Shown piece after piece: positions 11,488-22,463 of a DNA stretch of 64,000 nucleotides; position 1 is the stretch's first letter, and every line of letters starts with the position of its first letter. The position numbers and the translations under genes were made by a program. The stretch is from Cryptomeria japonica. Its lineage: Eukaryota; Streptophyta; Pinopsida; Cupressales; Cupressaceae. The DNA lies in assembly GCF_030272615.1 (NCBI RefSeq), contig NC_081414.1, forward strand, positions 518,823,185 through 518,887,184, given 5' to 3'. The notes under the pieces were generated by a model, which saw nothing but the letters and a program-made list of their open reading frames with translations, made no database searches and had not been told where the DNA came from.

Positions 11488-14400
11488 TGTAGTACCCCTG
11501 CCCTAATCAATCTCTAACCTTGGCTTAATCTTGATCAGTTTATCGTAATATTATGTGATAGTCAGATGATTGATTTTACGCATCGCTGTTGATGTGATTT
11601 TCTCACTAGTTGTATGCAAGTTGTTAGTGTACCTATTTTGTGGTATCAATATTGAGCTAACGCTTTCATTAAGTTATTATATATGTATGCATGTATGTTC
11701 TTTGGTTGCAGGAAATTTCAGGTACAACGCCGCATGAGTGCGAAGTTCGTCTTCACCTGGGTTGCAGGTTTGAGTGTACCTTTTTAATCCTTAGAGTTGG
11801 ATTAGGTGGTCGTAAGACCCTAGTCGGCCTTAGTCATGCTCAAGTGAGCATCGCCAGTCGTCATCGGTAATCCCTTTTTGTTTGGGTTGCAAGTCGTCTG
11901 TTTGGTTGACCTCCTCAGTTTGCATGCCTGGTGTGTTTGGTTAAATTGATTAATTAGTCCTTAGCAATCATTTTATTTAAATATGTATTTGTGCATTAGA
12001 GATTAATGGATTAAATTAATCAGGAATTCGTTATGCGATTTTTGTTGTTAATGAATTGCTTGTTTTGAATTGGGAGTAAATTCGATTTAAATGATTGATA
12101 TGGAATATTAAATGCATTTTATTTATGCTGTTGAAAAAGATAGTTTGGTATTTAATCGCAATAGACGTAATTGCTTTTTGTTGGATTTTGAAATTTGAAA
12201 GATTAAAATTCAGTTAAATGAGGAAATCGATTTTTGATTTGAAAAGCAAGTTAATTTGTTGCTAGTTAGAAAGAATTAAATTTTGAGCATTATTTGTAAA
12301 TAAAATTTTTAATTCCAAAAATAGAATTATTTTGGTCAACTCTTCCATATAACCCAAATTTGGGGAAAATTGGAGAGGATGGTCATTTTGGGGAATTTTT
12401 AGTTGGAAAGAAAATTTGGAATGAAATTGGAGGTTTTGGGGAAGGAATGATTCTGGACCTGGGCAGGATTGGGCTCTCCTTCAGCCATTCCAGGATTGCG
12501 TATTAAGGTAGGATTTTGATTTTCTTTTCTTGTTGCCAAATCCAATCTTTGATTGCTTTCAGTTTTAATTTGGATTGTGGGTTTAAATCCATGTTTTAGC
12601 TGTGTTCTTCAAGAAAATGCATGGCTGTATCATCATGTTAAAAATGGATTATCTTGCCATGTCTGGTTTTCTCTTTGATTAATAAAAAAATAAATTTGTT
12701 TGAGGTGTGTTATCCCTCGTTGTTGTTGGGCATTTGAAACCCCTTCGTATTTAGGGAAGAATGGAATCACCAAAGGAATGGCCATCAAAACACAGTCCGT
12801 TTAAAACGAACTTATTCTTTTGAGCCTGTGCGTTTTTTTTTTTAATCTTTGATTATCATATTCGGTGGGCGTATTGGTTTTCATTATTTTCGAACTGTGT
12901 TTATTTCATTCTTTAGCGCTGTGTTAAGCGCTTAAAAAAAACCGAACCTGGGCGAGTTTTTGTTATTAAAATGAACTGATTGTTGGGGTTGGAGGGCGGG
13001 GAGCGGAGCTCCACCCGGTCCTCCTCCCCCTTTCCCCGCACGCTCCCCCTTACGCCTCCTCGTTCCCTCCTTTATGCTCGCAGACTGTGTATAGTCCGCA
13101 GCGCCTGCGGCTCACGGCAGTGGCCGCAGGGCACCGCGGCACCTACGGGCACCACCATGGTGCCGCCTGCGCAAGGTTTACCCTGCGGCTAGGGTTAGGG
13201 CACGGCCCGCCCTAGCCATTTCTTAATGCATTTTCCTTTGGAAATTAGTTTTTAGATGTTATTTCTTTTTATGTATTTTTTTTTTTGTATCAAAAAAAAA
13301 ATTGTATTTAATATTTAATATTATTGAAGGTAAGTGGTTTTAATGTTAAGTTATAATCAGAATTGTAATTACGATTAAGGTTGCATCTTCAGGATAAATG
13401 ATAACTTCATACTGATTAATTATATAATGGGGTTTATAGGTGAATTAATCATTCAATTTCATTTCATGATTTGTGCGCCCCTTCTAATTAAGTTCTACAA
13501 CTGTGAATTTTCGCAATTGAAAAGTAAGTGAAATATTTATCGTTAGAAATTGAAACGATATGCTTGGAAATGATTATCTCCATTTAGATTCTCTTTCTAC
13601 ATTTTTATTTTCGTAATCCGTATTATGTAACTGGAATTGAAATTATGAATCTGTAGAGATTGATTGTAGACCAGTATGTTAATGACGTTTTGGATTGGAG
13701 ATTAAATATCTTATTTTAGTTGATTAATGGTTGTTTGAGATTTTATTAATATAAATTGGTTAAAAAGAACTCATTATGGCTTAATTTGCCTGTTCGATGC
13801 TTTGAACCTTAGGAGTTAGAAAACCAAGAATAACTTACCCCTTGTCAAGGTAGATAACTGTAATCTATTTTAGATCATGTAGAAAACTTGATCGATTTTA
13901 ATGTTTAAATCATATTGAGAAGATAATGTCCTTTCTGATTATTGCCTTGCGAGTTTAATTTCTGTATTCGCCTTTAATTATGAAATGGCATGTTTTGCTT
14001 TGTTTAGTAGGACCCTGTCGTGTGTATTGATTTGGGGTACCTGTTTCAGTCCTCGATTCCGAGTGGACTATTGTATTGTGGTAGTGTCATTTTGATCATA
14101 TCCTCCTTGTGTGTGTGAGTCGAATGATGATTGTGGTTGACCGTTGTTGGTCGGGTCTCTAGTTAGAGTACTGTCAGTAAGTGATTACCCTTGAGTCGTG
14201 TTTGACTGGGTGATTGTTTCTCTCTTCTTGAACTCCGTTCGTCTGACCATGTGTATTCCTTGGTTGTTTGAGTTCGTCTGAGTTTAGTCTAGTGTCGTAT
14301 GGGAAAGTGGCTTTCGATTGGGGGCCGCGCCCAAAGTGGCTGCTGGGAAACCCGTCGAAAGTGAGTCTAATAAGTGATAACCTAAGTAGATTAGAATGTA

Positions 14401-15706
14401 ATTTCTAAATAAGATAAATGTGCCTCACACATGAGACGAGTGCTATCATAGATTCGACATGCTGTGAGAAGGCCTGAAATGGCAAACCATCTTCCTTGTC
14501 TTCACGAGAGGATGTGTGGGTCCACATGAGGCTTGGATGGGTCGGAAGCTCGGATTAGGTTGCCAGGGTGACTCAGTGTATGGGGCCGGGACCTATGAAG
14601 ACTTGCCATGGTATCCATACCAGGTTGTGTGATGACACTTGTCCCTACGTTCGCTAGTGTGTTGTCATTTTGTCCTTTTGAGTACCTTTGTGGGTCGTCC
14701 TTTTGTCTCTACCTTGTGAGTGTCGGTTTCATGTTCAACCTTGGGTGGTGATGGCTCAGTTTTATGGATGCTCTCATGGATCTCTTGTTTTAGCTTTGAT
14801 TATGTTCAGCTGGATCCTGTTCTTTTCAGGGATCGTTTATGTATTAATTGACCAATGCGGTCGTTTGTATATTGTTATATTTCGCCTTGATGGCTGGATT
14901 GTTTAGTGTAACCTCTTGTATTCTTAACTTTATTAATTATCAGAGGGGTCTTGCAGTTGAGCAGACCCGGAGATGTAGCCCTTTAGGGGTGAACTCCGAG
15001 ATCATTATGGTGTTAGGTGGTGTATTCGCTTATGTTTCCTTTACTCAGCTTTATCATGTATGATTAACTTATGTTAGAATGGTTAAGTGGATAATTGGAA
15101 TTAACTTTAAATGCTTATATTCAGTTCTTTCTTGAATGCCATGTTGATCAAATGCGTAAGTAGATTAGATGAGTTTTATCGTAGATGCTAGTATGCAATT
15201 GTCTTTTAAAATGAAATAAGATGGAATATGTAAGGATGTAACTTAGAGTAATGAATTATACTCAATTGTTGATTAGGGAATTTAAATATGCTTGGAAAGA
15301 TCTCTTATGTTATGATGAAATCCTAGTGTATTATAATATTCGATGTATGACTTGTAATTTTAAATGAAAGGCTTGAATGAAGATTATGAATGGATCTTAA
15401 TGATGAATCTTCGCTTGTGATTTATATTTCCATCTTTGAAAGAAATTATCCTGAATATGAATTATCTCGTTGTTAAGATAATTAGCTTATTGGATTAATT
15501 GTGCGAGTTAGTGAATTGTGAAATTTAAGTAATCTCGTTGGGAAACTCTTTAGGTGTTAGTTGTTGTCTTCCGCTATGTAATCTGAATCTTTGATATCTT
15601 GTTGCATCTTATGTGTTGTAACAAAAAAAATAAAAAATAAAAATCTTTGCACTCCTTTCTTCCCTTTTTGGCTTATCCCTTCGGGGTTTCCTGGCGGGGC
15701 ATTACA
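11488..15706 (+). mobile_element. Solo LTR (4.2 kb) of the long-LTR family, copy 2, nested in Copia
   Basis: It begins TGTAGTACCCCTGCC and ends GGCGGGGCATTACA. The perfect 5-bp duplication GTTCA lies at 11483-11487 and 15707-15711. Removing 4,224 bp restores the Copia protease reading. It shares blocks with copies 1 and 3: the CACCTGGGTTGCAGG region near 11755, the AAGTGGCT..GGGGCC region near 14290-14345, the AGAAGGCCTGAAATGG region near 14465, and an A-rich stretch plus TTTGCACTC near its end. No coding domain is visible. Small ORFs (for example 14688-14906) have no family. It is younger than the Copia element it interrupts. Confidence 0.92.
12975..13210. other. GC-rich patch inside solo LTR copy 2
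   Basis: A ~230-bp block with many C and G runs and inverted pieces such as GGCACCACCATGGTGCC stands out from AT-rich surroundings. The equivalent position in copy 3 (30550-30720) is also GC-rich with a related ACCACTACTATGGTGT phrase. It may be LTR regulatory DNA or simply a compositionally distinct module. The ORF at 12980-13192 has no recognisable family. Confidence 0.6.
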
Positions 15707-15711
15707 GTTCA

Positions 15712-16920
15712 CATCATATAACTAGAGATAAAGGGAAGTTTTTGTCTTTGCAAGAATTTGATGGTGACCTAGTTAGATTTGGAGATGACAAAGCATGTAT
15801 GATCAAAGGGCAAGGAACTATATCATTGGATGGTAAGAACAATACTGACAATGTTTATTATGTTGAAGGTTTAAGTCATAATCTTTTGAGTTTAAGACAA
15901 ATGGTAGATAAGGGATTTCAGTTACAGTTCAAGAATGGAAAATCCAAAACCATTAACAGATCTAGTTTGGAGATTGCAACCGGTACATAGACAAAAGGTA
16001 ATATATTTCATTTGAATTTTGGTGAGAAGACATGTTTGATTACACAGATTGATGAGAGTTGGATATGGCATAAAAGGTTGTGTCATGTGAATTTTGATTG
16101 CATTGTGAAGATCAGTTCAACTAAGGCAGTTAGGGATATACCTAATATTTTGAAGCCCTATAATCCGGTATGTAAAGAATGTCAAGTAGGTAAACAGGTC
16201 AGAACCTCTTTTAGAAGTATACAAGATAAACCAAATGATGTTCTTGATATTATTCATACTGATTTGTGTGGCCCTGCTAGAGTTAAAAGTTTTCAAGGTG
16301 ATAGATATTTCATGCTAATCATTGATGATTATTCTAGAATGATGTGGGTTACTTTTCTAAAAGAAAAATCTGAAGTATTTGAAAAGTTTAAAATCTTTAA
16401 GGCTAAAGTGGAAACTGAGACAGGATTCAAGATTAAATGTTTGAGGTCAGATCATGGTGGAGAATTCACATCCAGTGAGTTTAATAACTTTTGTGAGAAG
16501 CATGGTATAAAAAGACAATTTCTGCTCCCTATACGCCTCAACAAAATGGAGTTGTGGAAAGGAAGAACAAAACTATTTTGGATGTTGCTAGAACAATGAT
16601 GATGGAAGCTAGTCTACCTCATATCTACTGGAGAGAAGCAATGAGCATGGTGGTTTATACATTAAATAGAGTACATATCAAAGGAGAAACCGATAAGATA
16701 CCTTATGAATTATGGTTTGGAAATACACCTAAGTTAAGTATTTCAGAATTTTTGGTAGTAAATGTTATATCAGGAGAGATCATATCATTGGGAAATTTGA
16801 TCATAGATATGATGAAGGCATATTTATTGGTTATTGTAATTAAAGAAAAGCATATAGATGTTATAATAAGAGATTGCAGAGAATTACGGAGGGTGCTAAT
16901 GTCAAAGTAGATGAGTTGAA
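15712..16920 (+). pseudogene. Copia protease remainder, pre-integrase and integrase, frameshifted
   Basis: Directly after the solo LTR the protein resumes with an HHITRDKGKF-like phrase. The GAG-pre-integrase zinc site follows (HKRLCH and CKECQVGK, about 16067-16195). The integrase core has the first Asp in HTDLCGP, the IIDDYSRMMWV stretch and the second Asp in LRSDHGGEF (near 16450). The catalytic Glu region (ERKN) is reached only after a frameshift near 16530-16555. The stop near 15988 also breaks the reading. Integrase would insert the cDNA in the nucleus; this copy cannot. Confidence 0.9.
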
Positions 16921-17238
16921 CATAAGTCAAATAAGAGTTTATAAGAAGGAACCGGCAATGGAAATGATTATATCTAAACCGGTAGCACCTTTATCAGAAT
17001 AGAGTGTTGAACCAGTTACTCCAGCAGTATCAGAGAATTATATAGTAATTGAAGAATAGGGAAGAGGAATAGAAAGTTAGAAGACTCCTAGGTATGTGAG
17101 ATTGAATCATTCAGAAGATCAGATCATTGGGGATAATAGCAATGGAGTGATGAAAAGAAGACTGGCAATTAATGAGGTATGTTTAATTCAAAAGTTGAAC
17201 CAGTATCAGTAATTGAGACATGTAAAGATGAATATTAG

Positions 17239-18732
17239 TTGAAAGCTATGGAAGAAGAATTAGATCAGATTGAGAAAAATAACACATGGACCTTGGTTCC
17301 CCGGCCTAAAAAGAAAATTTTTATTGGAACCAAATGGATTTTTAGGAATAAATTGAATGAGGATGGTCAATTTATAAGGAATAAGGCTAGATTGATTTGT
17401 AAAGGATATTCTTCAAACGAAGGAATTGATTATGGAGAGACTTTTGCACTTGTAGCCAAGATTGAAGCTGTAAGATTATTTCTTGCCCATGTTTCTTATA
17501 AAAACTACAAGGTTTATCAGATGGATGTTAAATGTGCATTTTTGAATGGGGATCTTGATGAGGAAGTTTATATTGAGCAGCCCGATGGTTTTTCACTATC
17601 ACATGATACAAATGTGAATTGTAGGTTAAGGAAAGCTTTATATGGATTGAAACAAGCACCTAGAGCTTGGTATGCAATATTGGATAAATATCTTTTGAAG
17701 CTTGGTTTTACTAAGGGTAGTGTTGATCGTAATTTATATTATAAGATCACTGATGATGATATATTGATTATTGAAGTATTTGTTTATGATATTATTTTTG
17801 GAGGTGAAGATAAGTTATGCATAGAATTTTCTAAGAATATGGAGAAAGAATTTGAGATGTCTATGATTGGTGAAATGAACTTTTTCTTAGGTTTGCAGAT
17901 TACTTAGACTGACAAAGGTATTTTCATCTGTCAAACTAAATATGCTAAGGAATTGTTGAAGAAATTTGGTATGGGAGATTCTAAACTGGTAAGTACTCCT
18001 ATGGTTACAAGAGAAAAATTAACAAGAAAAGATGTTTCTACACCCGTAAATCCTGCAAGATACAAATATATGATTGGAGGTCTTCTTTATTTGACTCAGA
18101 CTAGGCCTGACATTATGAATGTTGTTTGTATCATTTCAATATTTCAAAGTGATCCTAGAGAAAATAATGAGATGGTGGTGAAAAGGATTTTTAGATACTT
18201 ACAAGGTACATCAGAATATGGTTTGTGGTACCCTAAGGATGATAACTTTACTTTATGTGCATGTATTGATGTTGATTGGGTTGGAGATGTTGATGATTGG
18301 AAAACCACTTCCGGTGGAGATTTCTTTCTTGGAAAGAAGTTGGTTTCATGGATCAGCAAGAAACAATCATGTACTTCTTTATCTACTGCTGAAGTTGAGT
18401 ATGTTGTTATTGCTACTAACTGTACACAAGTTTTATGGATGAAGTAAATGTTGAAGGATATAAGGGTGGATTGTGATGCACCAGTAGTTATTCATTGTGA
18501 TAACTCTATTTCTATTGATATATCAAAGAATCTAGTATTTCATTCTAAAACAAAGCACATATCTATAAAGTATAACTTTTTGAAGGAAAAGGTGGAAGCA
18601 AATGAAGTTAGACTGGTCTATGTGAACACTAAAGAGAAAATTGTAGATATTTTAACTAAACCTTTGCCCAAGGAATCATTTGAGTACCCAAGAGATAGGT
18701 TGGGAGTTTCTTCCCCTCTAGTAGAGACTTGA
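17239..18732 (+). pseudogene. Copia reverse transcriptase and RNase H, broken
   Basis: Reverse transcriptase is clear from TKWIFRNKLNEDG, the QMDVKCAFLNGDL motif, YGLKQAPRAWY and the active-site region FVYDIIFGG. The last is normally YVDDIIFG, so one catalytic Asp is replaced by Tyr. A TAG near 17905 interrupts before the TKYAKELLKKFGM phrase. RNase H follows with CIDVDWVGD, LSTAEVEYV and an HCDNSIS motif, split by a stop at 18445. The C-terminal DILTKPLPKESFE signature ends the polyprotein. Length and order are those of plant Copia pol, with at least two in-frame stops. Confidence 0.93.
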
Positions 18733-19109
18733 TTGATGTGGTTTGGAATTAGTCTGACATGCACTATCAGAGATACTATTCATTCTGGCACTGATGTGGG
18801 ATGCTACTACTCAGGGGGAGTAGTCAGCTTTGTGATTCAATAGTTTATGTTTTTGGTTTGATATTTATGTCATATTTTTGGCATTGATGTCAAATGGGGA
18901 GAGATATTGATGTGAAAAAGACAAAGAAAAAGAAAAATTCAAAGGGGGAGAGACATGAATAAGAAAATTAAAAGGGAGAGATATTGACATTCAGAGCTGT
19001 ATGTGGGAGATTATTGGTTGTCTTCTATTTGGGGGAGACTTGTTTGGCATTTCTTGGTACTTAGATGTTTTTCACATCTAGTGTTGCCATCAATGCCAAA
19101 GGGAAATAT
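18733..19109 (+). other. Copia 3' untranslated region with repeated polypurine tracts
   Basis: No coding. Several GGGGGAG-type tracts occur (near 18815, 18895, 18942, 18971 and 19031), and CAAAGGGAAA lies directly before the 3' LTR. One or more could act as the polypurine primer for plus-strand synthesis. The repetition of such tracts is common in plant Copia elements. Confidence 0.7.
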
Positions 19110-20267
19110 TGTTAGACATTTGGTGAAATTTATTATGTGTTGCATTGATGTTTTGTCATTGATGCCAACATTAGTTGTTTGGATGCTTTACTGGCACCCT
19201 TCTAGTCCTGGTAGGATGAGTGGTTTCTGGTTGATCTAGATCGAACATGATTAGGTAGGCTCTATTATAGTTTGGTGATGGAATTGTCTTGTTCATGATA
19301 CTCATGCTCATATTTGGTCAGTTGGTTTTGGTTTGGTGATCGGATGCTATCCTGTTTTCTTAGAAGCTTAGTTTCTGGTTCTAGCGAGGGTTTCACCGGC
19401 ATAGATTTTGGTGTACATCTTTGATGAATTGCATGAGTGGTTTTGGTGTCACTTCTGGTGGAGTTTTAGGATGTTGTTGGTGATCATTTTTGAGACTTGG
19501 CGGATGGAGATCATTACTGTAGCATACAGACCTATATTAGGTCTCGGTTGATCTAGGATATGGACCGACTTTAATGTAACATGTGGATTGGACCTATCAA
19601 TGTATTTTCGGGATGTCTTATGTGTTGGATATTATTTTTTTGGTCTAAGACCGACATGGTTTGTAATTATGTAATTTTTTTATTGTTTGGTGGCCGACCT
19701 AATTGTTTATGGTCGAGGGTTTGTATATATAGATGTAAGATCTCATTGTAGATCATCATGGTTATGATAGAGGTCATGGTCAAGGAATGTAATGTGCGAA
19801 TAATGTAATATCATTCAAGAAGAGGATTTGGTTGATCATTGGAGATCGAATTGGGTTTATATAAGAGGATTTTGTCTTCCGGTATTGATCTTAATCGGAA
19901 CTGTACTTAGGCATAGGAGATGCTATCTTTTGCAGTTCAACACTTCTCCAGATTGTAGTTTAGATTTATATTAATTCAATGAGGCTCCTTTTGTGATGAG
20001 AAATAGTATTATCTAATTGTGGGTAGGCTTCCCACCATGGTTTTTCCCTTCACCGGGTTTTCCACATACAAATCTTGGTGCTATGTGGATGGATTTTATT
20101 CTGTGATTATTTTTTATGCTTAATTGGTTTATCTATTATTCCAATATTAATGTTCTGGGTTCCGGTATTAAATTTTAAATTACTAATGGCTGTGGTAATC
20201 TGTGACAACTGATTTACCCCCCCCCTCCCCCTCTCAGTTGTCTTCCAGTTATTTGAACTGTCTAATA
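19110..20267 (+). repeat. Copia 3' LTR
   Basis: It starts TGTTAGACATTTGGTG and ends ..CTAATA. It aligns with 9012-10228 but lacks ~70 bp present there, and has an expanded C run near 20220. The following ATCC is the matching part of the target duplication. Confidence 0.88.
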
Positions 20268-20690
20268 GATCCGCCTACAACTTATCATGATGTTCCACAT
20301 TTGAGAACGACATGGAGGATTTAAGATTGTGAAGATTCTTTTTGGTTCATTGGAATCCAAATATTTAGATCTTAATATTGCAACCCATTTTCACTTATGG
20401 TTGGACAAGATTTTCCATACTAGCTTTGATCCTAGGGCCAAATTTCTACTTTCTAAATTGTGTATACTTGATCCACTTGCTGATTTGGGTGAACATACTT
20501 TGTCCTAGGATATGAGATGAAGATTTTATTTACGATCTTTGTTTCCTTTCTATGGAAAATTCTTGAGTTTAGCTTCTATTTCAACCAAAACATCCTTCAA
20601 AATGGGGAGAACTGACATAATATAATTCGGGATTGTAGCCAAGAAAATTTTGATCATGAGGAGTCTTCCAACTAGTGAAAGCTAAGTTTT
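20268..20690 (-). pseudogene. LINE remnant, upstream half (reverse transcriptase thumb region)
   Basis: On the minus strand, starting near 20690, it reads as an FTSGRLLMIKIFLATIPNY-like phrase, then a tract rich in Lys and Asn, then a DKVCSPKSASG-like phrase and an LALGSKLVWKIL-like phrase. These are the conserved thumb-region steps of plant LINE ORF2. Stops are present. The rest continues at 8881-9011 across the Copia insertion. Only this C-terminal part of ORF2 is seen; the catalytic FADD box is absent. Confidence 0.65.
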
Positions 20691-21190
20691 TTTCTCCCAT
20701 TCCTCCCTCTCTCTCTCTTCTTCACTCTCCCCATCTTACTATTTATCTCCCCTATCTCTCTTAATTCTCTTGACCACTACCTTTCCCTCCCAACCTCTCT
20801 ATCTCCCCCTCTATAAGTCTCTCCATCCCTCCCTCTTTACCTCTCTACTTATCCATTCCAATCTACTTACCCACCTCTCTCTCCACAAACTCTAGCTATC
20901 TAACTTCTATATCTCTCCCCTCCCTAATTATCCCCCCCCCCCTCTTTACATATATCCTCACCTCCTTACCCCTCTCTTGATCTTCATGAATTTCTCTATC
21001 TTTTTCTTCTCTTTCTCCCTCACTTATCTAGGTCTCTCACTCCATGTCTAGATATCGGGATACCTTTCTCCTTATCCCTCTCTTTCTCTTTGTTCTCTCT
21101 TCCTCCTCTTCTCTCTCACTCTCCTCTCTAAGTCATCACATCTCCTCTTCTATTCCCCTTCATCTATCTCACCCCTCTCATCATACTCGA
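20691..21190. repeat. Polypyrimidine (C/T) tract, ~500 bp
   Basis: The plus strand is almost entirely C and T with short interruptions, made of CTCTCTC, TCCCTC and similar degenerate words. It adjoins the upstream end of the LINE remnant. Such mirror-like polypurine/polypyrimidine DNA can adopt triplex structure; no gene is visible, and the ORF at 21044-21226 is Ser/Leu-rich low complexity. Confidence 0.85.
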
Positions 21191-21835
21191 AGTTGTGGCG
21201 GGTTGCCTACCAAAAATGTAGGATGAGGTGTTGAATTGAGTCAACACCTCTATAAGAATGAGTCGACACCTCTCCTAGTCTCTTAACTAACTTGACACCT
21301 AACTAGGCTTAATGCCTATGTGTATTTGAATATACATTAACATTAATACTATTTTATTTGTTATTGGGATAACTTTATTAAAATGTTATATTCATTTTTT
21401 TGTATTATATTTTTGCAAGGGAGCAAAGATTGATATTTTCTTTTATGACTTCTAGGCAAAGATAGCTTAACTTTTCTAAATTTTTATACATTTTTTAAGG
21501 AAAATTTGTAATGTAGTCATTAATGAACATCATTCTCAATGCCATAATTAAGCAAGCTTACTCAAATTATTGACATGATTTTGACTTTTTTCTTTTATGA
21601 CTAAATTATATTTTGATAAATTTTAATCAATCTTCTCAATATTTAGTCTTACTTTATGTTTGTATAACCTGTAGTTATAACAAATTCTACAATTATAGAT
21701 GTTCTTGATTTCACTTGTTTGAAGAGGGCCTATATCTCAATCATTATGCTACTATTTAGATATTAAAAAAGTAAATAAATATAATAAATATGATCATAAC
21801 TAATTAGATATTTACAAATAAATAAATATAATATA
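21191..21835. other. AT-rich DNA, no recognised feature
   Basis: A short phrase GAGTCAACACCTCTATAAGA recurs in altered form (GAGTCGACACCTCTCC) near 21238 and 21260. Otherwise there is no gene, RNA or mobile-element signal. Confidence 0.5.
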
Positions 21836-21930
21836 ATTAAAATATATTAAAAATATATATATACCCTAAATAGAATATATTTAAAAAATAAAATAAAATA
21901 AAAATTAAGTACATTAAAAATTAAAAAAAT
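21836..21930. repeat. Left copy of ~95-bp direct repeat flanking LINE
   Basis: An AT-rich stretch containing ATATATATACCCTAAATA and AAGTACATTAAAAATTAAAA recurs at 25120-25216 with few differences. The two copies bracket the minus-strand LINE exactly, so the simplest reading is an unusually long target-site duplication. Confidence 0.75.
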
Positions 21931-22202
21931 ATTTTTTTTTTCTATTACATATAAGGAGTAAAGTTGTTACAAAACTGTCATAACTAGAGTTTAACTACCT
22001 ACATCTGAGTATACATAAGGATCACAAATCCATAGAGCTACATATGTATGTAAAAGTTACATAGGCTTAAACACAAATTTTACACAAAAAGTGCATATGA
22101 ATGCAGAAAATACCATCAAAACTAGAACATAAGAGGAGTAAATAAGTGTCAAAGGGAGGATCAAGACTGATCAAAATCTTGAAAGGCCTCCATCCAAGTC
22201 GT

Positions 22203-22457
22203 CTATCCCAGCAGGCCTTCCATCCACACAGCCTGCTTACCATCAAGGAGTTCGGTAAGCATCTGGATGTGATCCTTCATCGAGTCTCTGATTTTTCCAA
22301 CTTCTACTCCCAGGCTCTCCATTGTTAGGTCAACGACTTGTTTTTTTCCTGCAGCCTGCCTCCACTTGTATCCGTTCTCCATCTCATGTAGGTACATCTT
22401 AGCATTTTCATCTTTAATGAACTTGAGGAACTTATGCTTCTCGATGTTCATTGTCAC
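22203..22457 (-). CDS. Small coiled-coil-like ORF downstream of LINE ORF2
   Basis: This 84-codon ORF begins 7 bp after the ORF2 remnant and lies inside the LINE. The product is rich in Lys, Glu and Met with heptad-like spacing (GKIRDSMKDHIQMLTELLDG). It has no recognised family. The position, between the zinc-ribbon region and the poly(A) tail, parallels the third ORF of the other LINE family in this window, but similarity between the two is not evident by eye. It could be a residue of a longer ORF or chance. Confidence 0.4.
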   Translation of the reverse strand: MTMNIEKHKFLKFIKDENAKMYLHEMENGYKWRQAAGKKQVVDLTMESLGVEVGKIRDSMKDHIQMLTELLDGKQAVWMEGLLG

Positions 22458-22463
22458 GGATAC

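Larger units (their letters stand above)
9012..20267 (+). mobile_element. Ty1/Copia LTR retrotransposon (decayed, contains a nested solo LTR)
   Basis: The element has related LTRs at 9012-10228 and 19110-20267, a primer-binding site after the first, and gag, protease, integrase, reverse transcriptase and RNase H in Copia order on the plus strand. ATCC is repeated at the two edges, with a mismatch in the fifth base (TATCC versus GATCC). The protease codons are interrupted by a 4.2-kb solo LTR. The polyprotein carries multiple stops, at least one frameshift in integrase and a substitution in the reverse transcriptase catalytic site, so it cannot be active. The two LTRs are visibly diverged, with a ~70-bp segment near 9902-9980 missing from the 3' copy, which implies an old insertion. 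Confidence 0.93.
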
